NCBI GenBank assembly: GCA_037975125.1
Contig: CM075860.1
Span: 46,907,543-46,971,542 of the forward strand
Source: Latrodectus hesperus
Lineage: Eukaryota > Arthropoda > Arachnida > Araneae > Theridiidae
Reading direction: 5' to 3'
DNA length: 64,000 bases
The position numbers and the translations under genes are program-made. This document shows, piece by piece, positions 12,701-24,000 of the stretch. How positions within the stretch are numbered: the first letter of the stretch is position 1; each line of letters begins with the position of its first letter. A model generated the notes under the pieces. That model was not told where the DNA came from. It was given only the letters and a program-made list of their open reading frames with translations, and did no database searches.

Positions 12701-15700
12701 CAACTAAAGAGTATGTCCCAAGGTGGTGACTAGGGAAAAGACTCCATTCGATGCATGGTAGGAGGAAAATAAATATCTCCAGCAGACTAGCAGGCAGAAG
12801 TCCAACTTTTTAGAAGCAATGACACCCAACTTTTTCATAGATTGAGCAATATCTTATGATAGATTTTTGCTAAATCCATGGACATGAGAACATATTTGCA
12901 AGTATATAAATAAACATCTGTGTTTCTTGAACTATATCTCAAACATTACATTTAATTATGTTCAAGTGAAATACAGACTATGAATTGTATCATAAGATGC
13001 ATAAAAATTATGGTTGGAAATGCCAAATTAAGAATTTTTGACAAATGGTAAATTAAAAGCTTACCAAACATTGCAAAACAAAAAATATCTGTAATTTCTA
13101 TACACTAAATTTTGATTAGTTAATATTAACAAACTATATTTAGAATTATTTTTTTTACAAGATAGCTTATTTTTTAAATTCCACAATCACAAATGCATTA
13201 CATATAGTAAAAAGCTATAAAAATAGTTATAGTGATAAAAGTGATATATTTCACTGAAGTATCACTTTAGTGAATTATCACTTTTATTACTATAACTATC
13301 AAAGTATCACACAGCTCAATTAGAAGAGATTTATGGCAGTTCAAACATATGTCTTTAAAATTATTATGTTTTTTTTTTTAAATTTTATGTAGCTATATTA
13401 AAAGCAGGATATATTTCAATTAACTGTTGTATTTTTTAAATGTTTATATAAGTTATCTCTATACCAAGTTTTATTAAAATGTGAAATGAAACTTTATTGA
13501 AAATGTTTTGGCTTGTTCATAAATTTACTTATAGAAAAATCAATATATAATTGCATTAAATAAGACCAAAAAAGAGCACTGGGCTAGTGAAAAACAATAC
13601 TTCACTTTTTTGTAATGTATAACGAACATCAATCTTAACAATCATTTGAATAATATTTTGATTTCTAATTACCTTAACACAAAAATAAAAAAGTAATTAA
13701 ATATGATAAAAAAAATGTATAGCTTCTTCCTAACCACATAATTAAGAAAATTCCACCTAAGAGTAGAGAACTGTACAAAGGGTAAAATGTGTCAAGTATG
13801 CAATAAAGTGTGCCAAACTGGCTCAATGGCTCAGAATGGGTTTGCATGACGAGATTTTTGTTTTATGGTGCAAGGTGATTATTTGACATATGTGAAATTC
13901 GTTTTGTGTGCAGCCCTTGTGTTTAATGAGTAATTTTGTTTACAATTTAAGAATTTGCTACATTAATGCTCCTGTTATTGGACTTCAAATTTTTTTTAAA
14001 GTTATATTACCTTGAATTTTCAGAAGATATATTGCTTATAATTTTTAAAACATTGTTTTGAATTTTTGAAAAATATATTGTTTGAATTTTTTTTAAGTTA
14101 TATTATTTCAAACTTTTATTTGGTCCGCCAATAAAAAATCTGTACGGGGTGCTAATCATGTGCTTGATCAGTTTGATTCATACATTGCAGAGTATATATG
14201 GTAGAGAAACCATAAAGAGAATACAGTAGAAGATTTCTTTGAAGCTCTGAAAATCGTTCTTTCTCAGCTGGGTGAGTTATTTTATTTTTCATTAAGATTC
14301 CATTCCGAGGGATTATGAGAAACTCTAGTTTTTATAAAAATGTATGTTTACAAAAGTAAATACATCTTTAAGCAAGTTTTATAGCATGTTTCACGTTAGT
14401 GTTAAATTGTGCCCTACTGAAATTTTTTTAAAGTGGGCGTTACATGCCCGGTTATTTAAAATTTGAGTTTGCATGAAGAATGCAATTTGTTAAAGTTAGA
14501 TGTTTAGCTTTATTGCCTGGTTGTCACTGTAGTAGATAGCGCTACTGAAGTTTTTTTTAAGATGAGCACCATTGCCCTGTATATTAAAATTTGAGTTTTA
14601 ATAAAAAAATTGTTTCTAGTTATTAGAATTTTAATATTTCTATAGAATGTAATTATAATGAAATATTTGAAATTTAGATATTTGGAATTCGAAGTAGCAT
14701 GCAATTCCAAAGTTGAGGTTTGAATGCGATCGGTATTTAGTAAGTGGATATTGCGCTTTGTAACGTAATTTAGGTTTGTAAAATAGCTGTGCAGTGCTTG
14801 ACGCGGAAATTAGAAATCACGCCAATCCTGTACAATTCTGTCGTTTTTTACCAAAAATACTTATACTTTTTTTATATTTTTAGAGATGTTCTATACAATA
14901 TACATAATTAGAATAAGAGATTTCCACATTTTTTATCTTTTCCTTAATCAAAACTTCTTTGAAAAATGTTATAAATAAATATTTTCAATATTATAATTAT
15001 AAAATTTAGAAAAAAAAATTTACTAGGATTGTGCCACCAGTTTGATAGCGAAAAGGTTGCAAGACTCTTTTCTGTACAACACTGTTAGGTAAAGCAGCAA
15101 CACAAGGAACTTCAGTTATTCTGGCTACATTAACACTCCACTACAACATAAAATCAAAGTATGTAAATTAGTTTTCATATTTTAATATCAGCGCCATTTA
15201 TAATAAACAATGTTAAAAATTATATTTCTATTAAAATACATTGATGCTTTTTGTTTTGTCAATCTTAAACTATCAAAACCACAATATTCTAATTTTTTTT
15301 TAAAAAATGAACTAAAATGATCATAGTAATAAAAATTATTATGTAATTTTAAAGACAATCGTCAAAAATTATTATTCTGAAATTTGTACAATAATAATGA
15401 TTATATAATTAAAGAGCATAAAACATGAATAATATATAAATGTCATAAATAAATAAAAATTAATGATGATACAAATAAAACAATTATGTTTATGAATGGA
15501 TTAACAAAATTAAGGTAGTGCAGTATTAAGTGCAGTACAATTTTACGCATTTATAAAACTAATAGTATTATTATATTAGATCACTTATTAACATAGTATA
15601 TTTCTAAATATGTGAAATTTTCCTTTGCCTCATGATATGATTTATTTATCACACTAAGGTTAAAAAATATTTTTTTTGTACATTAAAATTAATTTAACCA

Positions 15701-16063
15701 GGATCTAGTCCAAAATGGATTTTGAACAAAAAAAAATATCCATACTTGAATGTTTTAATTTGTTAATTATGGCAATACTCATTTGCTTTTACAGTTAAAA
15801 GTTAATGAGAGATAGCTATGCAATTCTAATTTTTTTCCAACTAGTTTAAACTGAAAAAGAAACTATATTTTAGCTGAAAAAGAAACTATTAAATTTCTTC
15901 TATTTCTCCTGCATATACATTAATGTGTACTCAATTTCTCCAGGTAATTTTTTATTTATTTAAATAGTATTTTTTATTATTGTGTTTTCTTTTATATGAT
16001 ACACAGTAACGTACAATCTGCAACAATTTTTTAGAGTATAGTTGAAAATATATACTGCTGGTA

Positions 16064-16127
<64 letters not shown>

Positions 16128-19100
16128 AGTAATATATAATATAAAAATATAATAAATTATGCAGAAAAAACATTTAGTCTGAAAAATATTTGTTTGAATC
16201 CCCTACATCTCAAAGTGAGATGAAAGCAAGAAATCGATTAAGAGCGATAATTCTGAGAAGCTAGTAAAGCTTGTCAATTTTTTAATAGCTTTTAAAATAA
16301 ATGAGGTTAAACATATTTTTTAAAATAAAATTTGTTTCACTAATATTTAAGTGATAGAAAGGAACTTTTTCAAATTGCGCCTTGAATACAACATTTTCTT
16401 TTGTACAATGCATGCTTTGTTTTTATCTTACTTTAACAGGTTTGTCACCATTTTTTTATTTATCTTCTCTATTAGCTTTTAGTTTAAAATCTGCTGTGTA
16501 ATTTAAAAGTTTTTGTTTTCATATGATGATATGCGCGCAAATTTGAATTTCTTCAGAATGAAGTAAATCAGTTCAAAACATAATGCGAAATAACGATAGT
16601 AACTGTTTTTGCAACTATCTTATTCTTATGAATAACTGAATTTGTTCTTGAACGCAATTTGATGGATAAAATAAATTAGCTGATTATGGATGAAATAAGT
16701 TAGCAGAGTTGTGGAGCCATCTGTTATTTATTTTATAAAACAAAGTGCTTATCTGATTATTCGCATTGGCATATTACATGCACAATGAAATTTGAAACAT
16801 TATTAACACATAACCTGCAGATTATATACAAGAAAATACATAATTTAAAATTAATTCTATAAAAACTAAAGTGTGACAAAAAATAAATACTAAGTGATTA
16901 ATTTTCTAATCTGCAACAAAATGAAGTAAACAAAATATCAAACTAAGTTATAAATAAACAGAATTTACTTTGAGCTTTTTTAAATATTCTTCTGAATGAA
17001 CTTCAAGAAGAACTTTTTTTGATGCTTCTCGAGGTTCTACACTGCTATTCCTCGTCACAACACCAGATTCTATATTAAAAAGATTGCACATATATAAATT
17101 GTAAATAATGTTTTACAAAGAGCAAATATAATAAAAAAATTTATCAAGTTGAAAATGCGTCATTTATTACGAATGGATTTTCTAATAAGGGACTCTTAAA
17201 AAAGTTTAATTACACTTTTTATATATTACCACTGATGATTTCAATCTTAGAAAAGCAAAACAATATATACATGATAAAACAAAATAGTTAATGACAAAGC
17301 AAAGTTTGTAAGTTAATAACCTATCTACAATTGGCAATATATTTAGTGATATTTTAAATATAATTAATAAAAAAATATAAATTGTTTTAAGGCCTAATTT
17401 AATGTTCCACAACTTCCTGTCTGGATCATCTTTTTTACCTCCAAACTAATTCAATAACCAAAAATATTTTTACAAAGTGGAATTTTGAGTTTATTCATAA
17501 CAATTATTTTTATGAAATAAAAACTGTTAATATGAAATAAACAAACTTGAACATATAGTGCCATTCTTATGTTCAAGAATAGCACTATAAATCCTGCCCA
17601 TTTACTGACACTTGAAATAACATGATCATATAGTCATGAAAACTGAATTGGAAATCAATGAAAATTAATTTTCTTCAGTAAGTTTCAGTTTGTGGGAATA
17701 GTAGCTCTCAATAAATTTCATGATAACCAACATCAACAAATAGTCTGTTGTGAGCCTTTATCAGATGCCTTTCCCATTCCACCCTTTTTCTATTTGTTGC
17801 CCTACACTTCTTATTTTAATGTTTAACAAAATCATCATCCAGGCTATTCTTCCTCTAGACATTCCACAGAAAAGAATTGCATTAAAGAGCTTAAAAGTTG
17901 TCTCTCAGCACTCGCTTTTATTAAAAGTGATGTATCTATTCCATTCAATTCAGTTTTATGTATTCAACAGTGTCATCATTATAGATTTCAAATACCTTTC
18001 TCTCCAAATATAATTTTATAAACAGCACCAAAAATATTTTTCTAGAACATTCCTCTCAAAAATCACCAATGTTTTTCCCCCATTACCATTAAAGTTCATG
18101 TCTCTGAAGTCTAAGTTAAAACAGATTTTATAAAACACTTTCTCACATATGGAGATGGTTGGTCAATTGGTTTTCTGGCACAAGGTCCTAAAAAAAACAT
18201 GAGGCACCAAATCTAATTTTTAAGGAAATATTTATTTTTAATCATTAATTTTGAAAAACTTAATCTACATTACAATCTTAGTAAAAAACAAAAATATTTG
18301 TATATATTTAAAATCTAAAATTAAAACAAAAATAGATAAAAATATAGTACAAGTGTTTAAAATATAAATCATAAAATTAGATACATTTTATGAAACCTAT
18401 TTCTTTTAAATAAGCACAAAGGTTTCTATTGGGTGGTTCTCCCAGCAAACCAAACAATGTTAAAATATCAGTGTTAAAAAATGTATAACAATAAAATTTA
18501 AAATGTGTACATGAAATTAAAATATGATAAACTGTAAATACTTCCACACATGTTTCACACCAAAGATTTAGTGCATTTAAAAACAAATATGTATGGATGA
18601 AACGTGTGTGTGATACGAAGGCTTGTCAAACAAACAACAGCACTTCATAGCAGTAACACATAACGAGATAAACATTTTATATCTTTAATCTTACACACTG
18701 AAAAAGGATACATATACTTATATGGAAAAAATTAACTTTTGATTGGTGTAAAGATTTTTGGAAACTGGCACAAGGAACTTTTAACTCATATTCTCATACA
18801 GAAAAATTATTTTCAGGTGACTACACACACAAAGACTTTTGGATATTACTACAAGGAAATTTTAATTTTCAGAGGTGCAGAAATAATATATAGGATCATA
18901 TTGTGTGTGTATATGCTGTTATAATTGATAACACCTTTATTAAGCAGGCAGATAATCTTCTATATTATTTCTCTCATATATTAATAAAATCTACACATTG
19001 TTTTCCTACATATATTAATACATTGTGAAAGATAACTTTGGCCCAAGCAAAATGACTTAAGCACAATCTGACGATAATTCCATTAAGCATACAGGTGATG

Positions 19101-21089
19101 ATCTTAATCAACAACATTGGCTTTATAACCATTTGCCAAAGTTCATATGGTTTGAAATTTGATCAACAGATTGCTACTTAGCTAATTCATATGTAACATA
19201 AAAAACAATGTGGTATTTTCATTAGGCCCAAGTGCATTGCTCTTCAGTATGATCATAACTACAAATGATAAGGCATTTTTATATATTGAAATTCGAAAGT
19301 AAGAATATTATATACTGTGGTTAATATCAAATGAAAATATTATGCAAAATGTTTTCTTTAAAAATATAAAGAAATTAAATATTACAAAATTTCACTTTAA
19401 ATTGTTTGCATAACTTTTGAATTATTATCAGTTCCTTGTTTGTTGCTTAGTTTTTGAAAAATTAGCAAACATTAATATCACAGAATGTTTACAGGCTAAA
19501 ATACAGATGCCAACCATTTTAACATATTGATATACAGTACAGATTTTTTACATGCATTTTGAATGCAATTTTGATGGAACCTATGGACAAAATTACATTC
19601 AAATAGAACATTTTCAACAGATTGATGGCATTGTGAGTAATGATCTATAATATTATACTTAGAAATTGGAGTTAAAATATATTCATGAAAGTATTTAGAT
19701 TGGACTTTATATTTTCAAAATTTTTTTATTTTTATTTTACCATTGTATAAAAAACCTCAATGACTGTCAAATTTTTTTCATAAACTTTCTTTTGATTCTT
19801 TGAGTTATGTAACACAATTTTTTTCTATTCTTTTTATAATAATCAATTAATCTTTTTTGTCACAATCACTCAAATAGATTTAAATTTCATTTATTACATT
19901 TTTCTCCAGATAAATGCTTTTTAAAATGAATTCTATAGCATGTTTTACATTCATAAATGATTCTGAAAAACAATGAGTATTACATTTTATGGCCTATTTA
20001 AGATATAAATCAGAATTAACAATTTTATAGTTAAAACTAATCAATTTAATGTATCTAACATACTTTTGAATTGGAAAGGTTTTTTTAGTATTAAACATGC
20101 TACCTTTGTGATAAAAGAAAAACTGCACTTTTTCCTTGGATAAGTATATGGGAAAAATTTCCATTTAGATTTTAGACTTTGACAATAATTTGTTTTACTA
20201 CTTATAACATTTCCTATTGTGGATTTAGATATTGAAAAACCACAATTTTTACAGTGTTTCGAAATACTGAATAACAGTAAATCTTTACAGGAAAAAAACA
20301 TTCGTTTATATATTTTCTTTATAAAAGCACCAGTTTGTAATTAAATGAAAATTCTAAATATAAACTTTCAAAAATATAATTGTTAAAATAAATAAAACTT
20401 TCAAACATATAATTGTTAAGAAAATAAAATTTAAAACAATTTTTTTATAGTGAAATAAAATTGCTTAAACAAAAAGAAAACAGTATCTGTATACATACAT
20501 GTAAAATCTTTCTATACATTGACTATTTCCAGCTTTACTGTTAAAAAGAAAAAAAATTGCTTGCTTAGTTCATTTTACCAGCAGTCAATTACATTGGTTT
20601 CTATTGCAATCTACTGTGAATGCAATTATTTTTTAAATAATGGTTTCCTACAAAATAATTAATTTCTTATCTTAAATATTTTGTAATACCAATAAGTAAT
20701 ATGACAATGTCTTGAAAAACATGAATACAATATTTAAAGCAAATAAAAGAACAATTACGAGAACTTGGTTAAAAAACACAATGTGCTAAATTACTTTGAT
20801 GTAAACATAATATATCACAATTGAATAATAAAAATTGGACAGTTTTAATAAAAATTAAAAAACATTACAAGTGGATAGTAAAATAAATTAATATTAATTT
20901 TGTAACATTATAAAAAATTGTTTCAAGAAATTATCATTGTAATATTTTACCAAGCAAGAACTGATATATTTTTTCCCACTTTGCTGAATCAAAAGGATGA
21001 AGCTTTTCTAATCCCAAAAAATGTATATTATAGTGTGGAGAATATATTATAGGTAATTGTTCCTTAGAGATGTCAAGATAAACATCCAT
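616..21089 (-). CDS. HDAC11: Histone deacetylase 11 (class IV), 8 coding exons, complete
   Basis: The product is a class IV zinc-dependent lysine deacylase; vertebrate HDAC11 is known chiefly as a long-chain fatty-acid deacylase. Coding exons on the minus strand are 21089-20951, 17069-16969, 15140-15024, 11876-11694, 10409-10313, 6456-6387, 1624-1516 and 768-616. They sum to 969 nt, 322 codons plus TGA. All introns are GT-AG and all phases join in frame. Seen in the translation: YSPHYN and GLEKLHPFD near the N-terminus, GGGFHHCS (His138/139), DLDAHQGNGHERD (zinc ligands Asp177 and His179), YNAGTD (Asp257) and TSGGY (Tyr300). These match human His142/143, Asp181, His183, Asp261 and Tyr304 at a constant offset of four. 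The C-terminus stops soon after the fold, without the longer human tail. An AG lies one base before the start ATG, so a 5' exon is likely. AATAAA on the minus strand at 352-347 could serve polyadenylation. Confidence 0.96.
1516..1624 (-). CDS. HDAC11: HDAC11 coding exon 7
   Basis: 109 nt encoding residues 236-272. It contains YNAGTDILKGDPLGCLAIT with zinc ligand Asp257. The acceptor is TTTCCAG and the donor CAG|GTAAAA. It enters at phase 2 and leaves at phase 0. Confidence 0.95.
1625..3250. other. HDAC11 intron 6, gene-proximal part
   Basis: AT-rich intron sequence between coding exons 7 and 6, downstream side. I see no coding motif. The longest frame here (2529-2762) shows no recognisable domain and is probably chance. 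Confidence 0.5.
3251..5807 (-). mobile_element. Decayed hAT DNA transposon (ZBED5/FAM200-like transposase)
   Basis: A hAT element lies in HDAC11 intron 6 in the same orientation as the gene. Transposase pieces read on the minus strand: NMAEASFVIAWNIV with KRPYKEGE near 5000-4900; a region with EELLDLVALQESTHCVSIKN and PLYKFVSIE at 4749-4537; LQELMFLTDV near 4120; and FGFQTKLQFFQKDIKNKI near 4020-3970. These match, in order, the conserved blocks of the ZBED5/GTF2IRD2/FAM200 group. Stops and frameshifts separate them, so it is inactive. The right end is well marked: the reverse complement begins CAGGGATGGCCAACC, typical of hAT termini, and is followed outside by GTATATGG. The left end (CAGAGAGCGTGGCCAAG at 3251) is a guess, because the flanking 8 bp do not match. 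Confidence 0.8.
4324..4361. repeat. Perfect inverted repeat, 17-bp arms, 4-nt loop
   Basis: The arm AATGCAAAAAATCATAT is followed by GAAG and its exact reverse complement. It lies inside the hAT transposase remnant, where a stem of this kind would not be expected from coding sequence. Confidence 0.85.
5808..6386. other. HDAC11 intron 6, exon-6-proximal part
   Basis: AT-rich intron sequence between the hAT right end and coding exon 6. No coding or RNA feature is recognised. Confidence 0.5.
6387..6456 (-). CDS. HDAC11: HDAC11 coding exon 6
   Basis: 70 nt encoding residues 213-235: RAIRKKVELRHMTEDEEYLE followed by KVS and two bases of the next codon. It corresponds to the AIRRKVELxxGTEDDEYL region of vertebrate HDAC11. 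The acceptor is ATCAATAG and the donor CAAG|GTATAT, phase 2. Confidence 0.93.
7131..9737 (-). mobile_element. Decayed piggyBac transposon with both ends and TTAA duplications
   Basis: The element is 2607 bp. The ends are inverted: CCTTTTCACGACGGGG at the left and, reverse-complemented, CCTCTTCGCGACGAGC at the right. Each is flanked by TTAA (7127-7130 and 9738-9741), the diagnostic piggyBac target. Transposase pieces on the minus strand: DFFSNFFDELLNLIVEETN region (9141-8875); KGRLGFRQYV (about 8490); KRSRYGIKIYK to YLDRFFNSPW and LKTGEMDVMQ (8457-8071); DYNKNMGGVD (about 7960); and ITILNSHILYDK (7909-7697). The DDD Asp residues are visible in CID, YLDRFF and GGVD. A TAA stop replaces the codon right after the first Asp, and frameshifts follow, so it is dead. 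It lies in HDAC11 intron 5, in the gene's orientation. Confidence 0.93.
9738..10312. other. HDAC11 intron 5, remainder
   Basis: AT-rich intron sequence between the piggyBac right end and coding exon 5. Nothing recognised. Confidence 0.5.
10313..10409 (-). CDS. HDAC11: HDAC11 coding exon 5
   Basis: 97 nt encoding residues 181-212 plus one base of the next codon. It starts GNGHERDF and contains VYIMDVYNR and IYPHDDYAK. The acceptor is TCTCAG and the donor AAAA|GTAAAT, phase 1. Confidence 0.95.
10870..11193 (-). pseudogene. Unidentified coding-like remnant in HDAC11 intron 4
   Basis: On the minus strand an open frame from 11193 reads MVLSSIQSLAVQYKNEVSLG through KFELAQKWLQIVLSVNEKT. A frame change near 10990 then gives LMILGRFFGMQDVKGCALLE and on to a stop near 10880. 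The amino-acid composition and the smooth continuation across one shift look like formerly coding sequence, more than the surrounding AT-rich intron does. I do not recognise the family. It could be a retrocopy or part of a transposon. It is not a missing HDAC11 exon, because the flanking exons join perfectly without it. Confidence 0.35.
11389..11433. repeat. Short inverted repeat (12-bp arms)
   Basis: AAGTTGAGATAA and its exact reverse complement TTATCTCAACTT are separated by about 19 nt in HDAC11 intron 4. Function unknown. Confidence 0.6.
11694..11876 (-). CDS. HDAC11: HDAC11 coding exon 4 (active-site histidines)
   Basis: 183 nt encoding residues 120-180. It carries GGGFHHCS with the charge-relay histidines 138/139, the GGGFCAYADI stretch, and DLDAHQ with zinc ligands Asp177 and His179. 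The acceptor is ATTCAG and the donor CAG|GTATGT, phase 0. This is the most conserved exon of the gene. Confidence 0.97.
11877..13222. other. HDAC11 intron 3, exon-4-proximal part
   Basis: AT-rich intron. A less AT-rich patch at about 12650-12860 may be an old repeat but matches nothing I can name. Confidence 0.4.
13223..13299. repeat. Long near-perfect hairpin (about 24-bp arms)
   Basis: Starting with ATAGTTATAGTGATAAAAGT, the arm is mirrored by a reverse complement ending CTATAACTAT, with one single-base indel. A second nested pair, TTCACT/AGTGAA, lies inside the loop. The total is 77 bp. The size and near-perfect pairing suit a small MITE core or a hairpin RNA precursor; neither is shown. 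It lies in HDAC11 intron 3. Confidence 0.75.
13757..13925. repeat. Dispersed repeat, copy 1
   Basis: About 165 bp resembling 36157-36328 in direct orientation. Shared blocks include GGTAAAATG, CAATAAAG against CGATAAAG, an AAACTGG block, TGCATGACG against TGTATGACG, GGTGATT against AGTGATC, and a final CCC. The repeat family is not recognised. Confidence 0.6.
14407..14600. repeat. Diverged tandem duplication
   Basis: Two units about 130 bp apart share a CTACTGAAxTTTTTTT block, a purine-rich GCxxxACATGCCC/GCACCATTGCCC block and TTAAAATTTGAGTTT. They lie in HDAC11 intron 3. Confidence 0.5.
15024..15140 (-). CDS. HDAC11: HDAC11 coding exon 3
   Basis: 117 nt encoding residues 81-119, WSVNVARITEVP to RYQTGGTIL. 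This is the segment ending in the conserved RxQTGGTI motif. The acceptor is TTGTAG and the donor CTA|GTAAAT, phase 0 on both sides. Confidence 0.94.
16068..16126. repeat. (TA)n microsatellite with (ATA)n tail
   Basis: About 47 bp of alternating TA followed by ATA triplets, in HDAC11 intron 2. Confidence 0.98.
16969..17069 (-). CDS. HDAC11: HDAC11 coding exon 2
   Basis: 101 nt encoding residues 47-80. It includes REASKKVLLEVHSEEYLKKL, equivalent to the conserved EARExSxxxLLxVHxxxYLxxL stretch. The acceptor is ATATAG and the donor AAA|GTAAAT. The exon completes a phase-1 codon (Glu47). Confidence 0.93.
17070..18376. other. HDAC11 intron 1, exon-2-proximal part
   Basis: AT-rich intron. An imperfect hairpin at about 17552-17588 pairs ATAGTGCCATTCTT with AAGAATAGCACTAT. 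The 87-codon frame at 17750-18013 shows no recognised motif. Confidence 0.45.
18377..18620 (-). mobile_element. LINE 3'-end fragment (C-terminus of ORF2)
   Basis: The minus-strand frame reads WCETCVEVFTVYHILISCTH and then a segment with LTLFGLLGEPPN and LKEIGFIKCI before its stop at 18377. The pattern C-x2-C, VYHIL-x2-C and a closing FLKxIGF is typical of the extreme C-terminus of RNase H-bearing non-LTR retrotransposons, after the RNase H domain. It is truncated at the 5' side and lies in HDAC11 intron 1. Confidence 0.6.
20041..20301 (-). pseudogene. Possible Tc1/mariner-like DNA-binding remnant
   Basis: 86 codons on the minus strand include FSISKSTIGNVISSK, which resembles the helix-turn-helix recognition helix of Tc1-type transposases. 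A later part (LILKKPFQFKSML) resembles the second paired-type domain. No DDE domain is recognisable farther along. Short and AT-biased, so the call is tentative. Confidence 0.3.
20951..21089 (-). CDS. HDAC11: HDAC11 coding exon 1
   Basis: Encodes residues 1-46, beginning MDVYLDISKEQLP and containing YSPHYN and GLEKLHPFD, the N-terminal signature of HDAC11. The donor is CTTG|GTAAAA, phase 1. An AG acceptor (TTTTTAG) sits one base before the ATG, which suggests splicing from a non-coding or slightly coding upstream exon not located here. The frame is also open upstream to 21167, so an unspliced longer N-terminus cannot be excluded. Confidence 0.9.
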
Positions 21090-21092
21090 CCT

Positions 21093-24000
21093 AAAAATGA
21101 AAGTTATATTTAATATATTTGATATTTTACATAAATAATCATTAATATAGAAATTACAAGATATCATTCAAAGTGCAAAAAACCTTTCTTTTGATATTCA
21201 TTATAAATCTGAATTAATTTATTTAAATATTTTAATTTTGTTTAAAAATGATTAACATTTATAATGTATAACAGAAGATATGGGTGTTTGTTCTTATCTT
21301 CAATCAAAATTTCATTAAAGGAATTATGAAAACTGTTTCAAATGTAATTAAAGTAAGATCTTATATAGATATAAAGAATAAATTAGATATAAAGAATATT
21401 TTAAAATTTGGTAACAAAAACATACAACTGTTATTTTTTTAATTGATAAAATTACTTTACTTCTACACATTTATTTCGACAAAAATATTTAAATGAAGAA
21501 AACTATCAATAAATCTATAAAAGCCAGAAAACTGTATAAAATTTTAAAAATAATGAAATAAAAGTAGAAGCAGAATGAAATTTCTACTTATAATATTAGA
21601 CAAGACATATCTTCGAAATCATCAAAGAAATTATACAATTACTTGACGTAAAAATAATAATGCGCTTAATCCTAGTCTATGTAATGCAGTGTATTTGGCA
21701 AGCTTGCGTATATTTTGAAATGCGATAAAGTTTGTGATATGGACTTCACTCTACGAATCTGAATGGATGGTAATTGCATCACATCTGTAGATTACCACAC
21801 CAGAATATATTCATTTTTCGATTCTATGATATTTAACAACGTGTGAGATTCATTTGCTGTTTTAATAACGCTTGTCTATCATTTTTTCTAAGTTTATTTT
21901 TAAATGGTTGCACACACAAAATTTTGTTTATTTTTTGCATAGTTTAAAAATTAATTAGATGTTATTTTTTAAGTAGCTTAACTTGTTAATGAGAGTTTTG
22001 ATATTTAATTTATATTTTTGAAAATTACTTTTGAAAGTTTTTTTTAATTTATACAGAGCAGTAGGGAAGTTAATTTGGTAAGTACTTTCAATTTCTGTTA
22101 TTCTACTTAATTTACTATTTTACATATTAAAATATGTACTATTTATTAAGTATATTGTAGAAATATTTTTGGATATTTCATGATGAATTTTATTACTCAA
22201 TAAATTAAAACTAGAATAATTTGTTATTTTAAGATGGGTGAGTACTAAATTAAATAGAAACCTTAACTCTTTCATAAAAATGTGTTATTTACATTTGATT
22301 TATGAAACAATTGTTAATATCTGCTTGGTTTTGTATATGCATATTTTTTATCTTTTGATTACTTAAAAGAAAATTAAAAAATTGATTGTGATTATATTTT
22401 ATTCTCTGATTACGAAAAAAATGACTTCCAGAGTTTTATATTTTGTACTATGTAAATTTTGTAAAATATTGTTAAGTTTATAATCTTTAGTTCTTTAGTA
22501 AGTAATTATGATAAAATACTCGATATTTGAAATCGAAAACAGCCTGGGATTGCAGTGTTCTGATAAATTGGAGATGGAGCGCGTTTGGGATTTTGAAAAC
22601 TACGATTTTATCGCGATCTGTTGTTGATTTGGCGAGATTCAGTGGGTTATTGCTTTTCAGACATTTAGCATTTGAAAATTTTGTAATCTCACCCTTGGCG
22701 ACATTTTTGAAAATCGCGCCAACCACGTTATGAACCCTAGGATTTTACCACAATCATACATCGAAAATCATTATATTTTATGGTTTTTTTAGGAAACTTA
22801 TTTGTCAACATATATAATAGGTATTATCAATCATGTAATTATTAATATTAATTAAGGATAAAAATGTTTAAATGATAGAAATTTAAGTTAATTATTGAAG
22901 ACTAAGTCCACTGGAATAAATGGTTCCTTTCATTACTGACATCATTCCACTTAAAAATCAACAAAGTTCATTACACAAGATGCGTAGTTATCTTTGTTAT
23001 ATTTTTTATTCAAATACAATTTTAATATTATAAAACTAAGTCAAAGAGTTAAATAAGAAAATTTTTAAAAATTTAACTATAAAAAATTTATAAAATAATT
23101 CCTAAAAAATGAATTTTTAAATGGAAAATATCATTTCCCAAAATAATGTATCATTACCCGAAATAAATTCATTGGAACCCTTTCTGTTTCTTGGGTAAAC
23201 CGAAGGGAATATTCCCTTTTTTCCACGGATGCATAAATAAGTTTAGGTAAAATCTGTTTAAATTACAAATTAGCTTAAAAATAATTTGAGTCAAATTAAA
23301 TTCTGCTCGTAAAAATCAGAAAACGAAAATGATATTATCAAAATCAAAACTAGACATTTTTAACGTTGTTGCCAATAATAATGGTTGCCGAAATAAAATT
23401 TTCTTGAAAATTTATATGTATTTAATAAATGTATTTAATAAGAAAATTTATATTTAAAGATACATACCAGGAGGAAAGAGGGGCTTTTTTCGGTACTTAA
23501 GCTTTTTGCCCATTTCAACGGAGGAATTATGTTGGAATGAAACATCCAAATGAAATATGTATATGTAAGAAAAAATAGTCGAAGAAAAAAATGATAACAG
23601 CAAATCAAAAGCAACAATGAACAATAAGTGGTAGATAAAAATAAAGATATTATTTAAAGGGATTTCCCCGATATATTTTTAAAGGAAAAAATATTTATTA
23701 TTTCATTCAGACAAAAGAAAAGCATCAGGGAATTTTCCCTTTCAACAACTATGAATGTTTACTTATTAACAGAAGTGATTTGTTTACATATTTTAATTAT
23801 GATATACATATGCGAAATGTTGCATGTGAGGCGAAAGATCTTTGAAATATACGGCAAAAAATATTTGGTCGACACTTACTTACATTACTTATAATGTTGC
23901 GTGTGTATAAAGTCTGGTTTCACTTTCGGTTTAACAAAATTTTTTGGTTAATTATTAAAACCTTTATAAATTCTAATCTATATTAAGAAATTTTTTGTTA

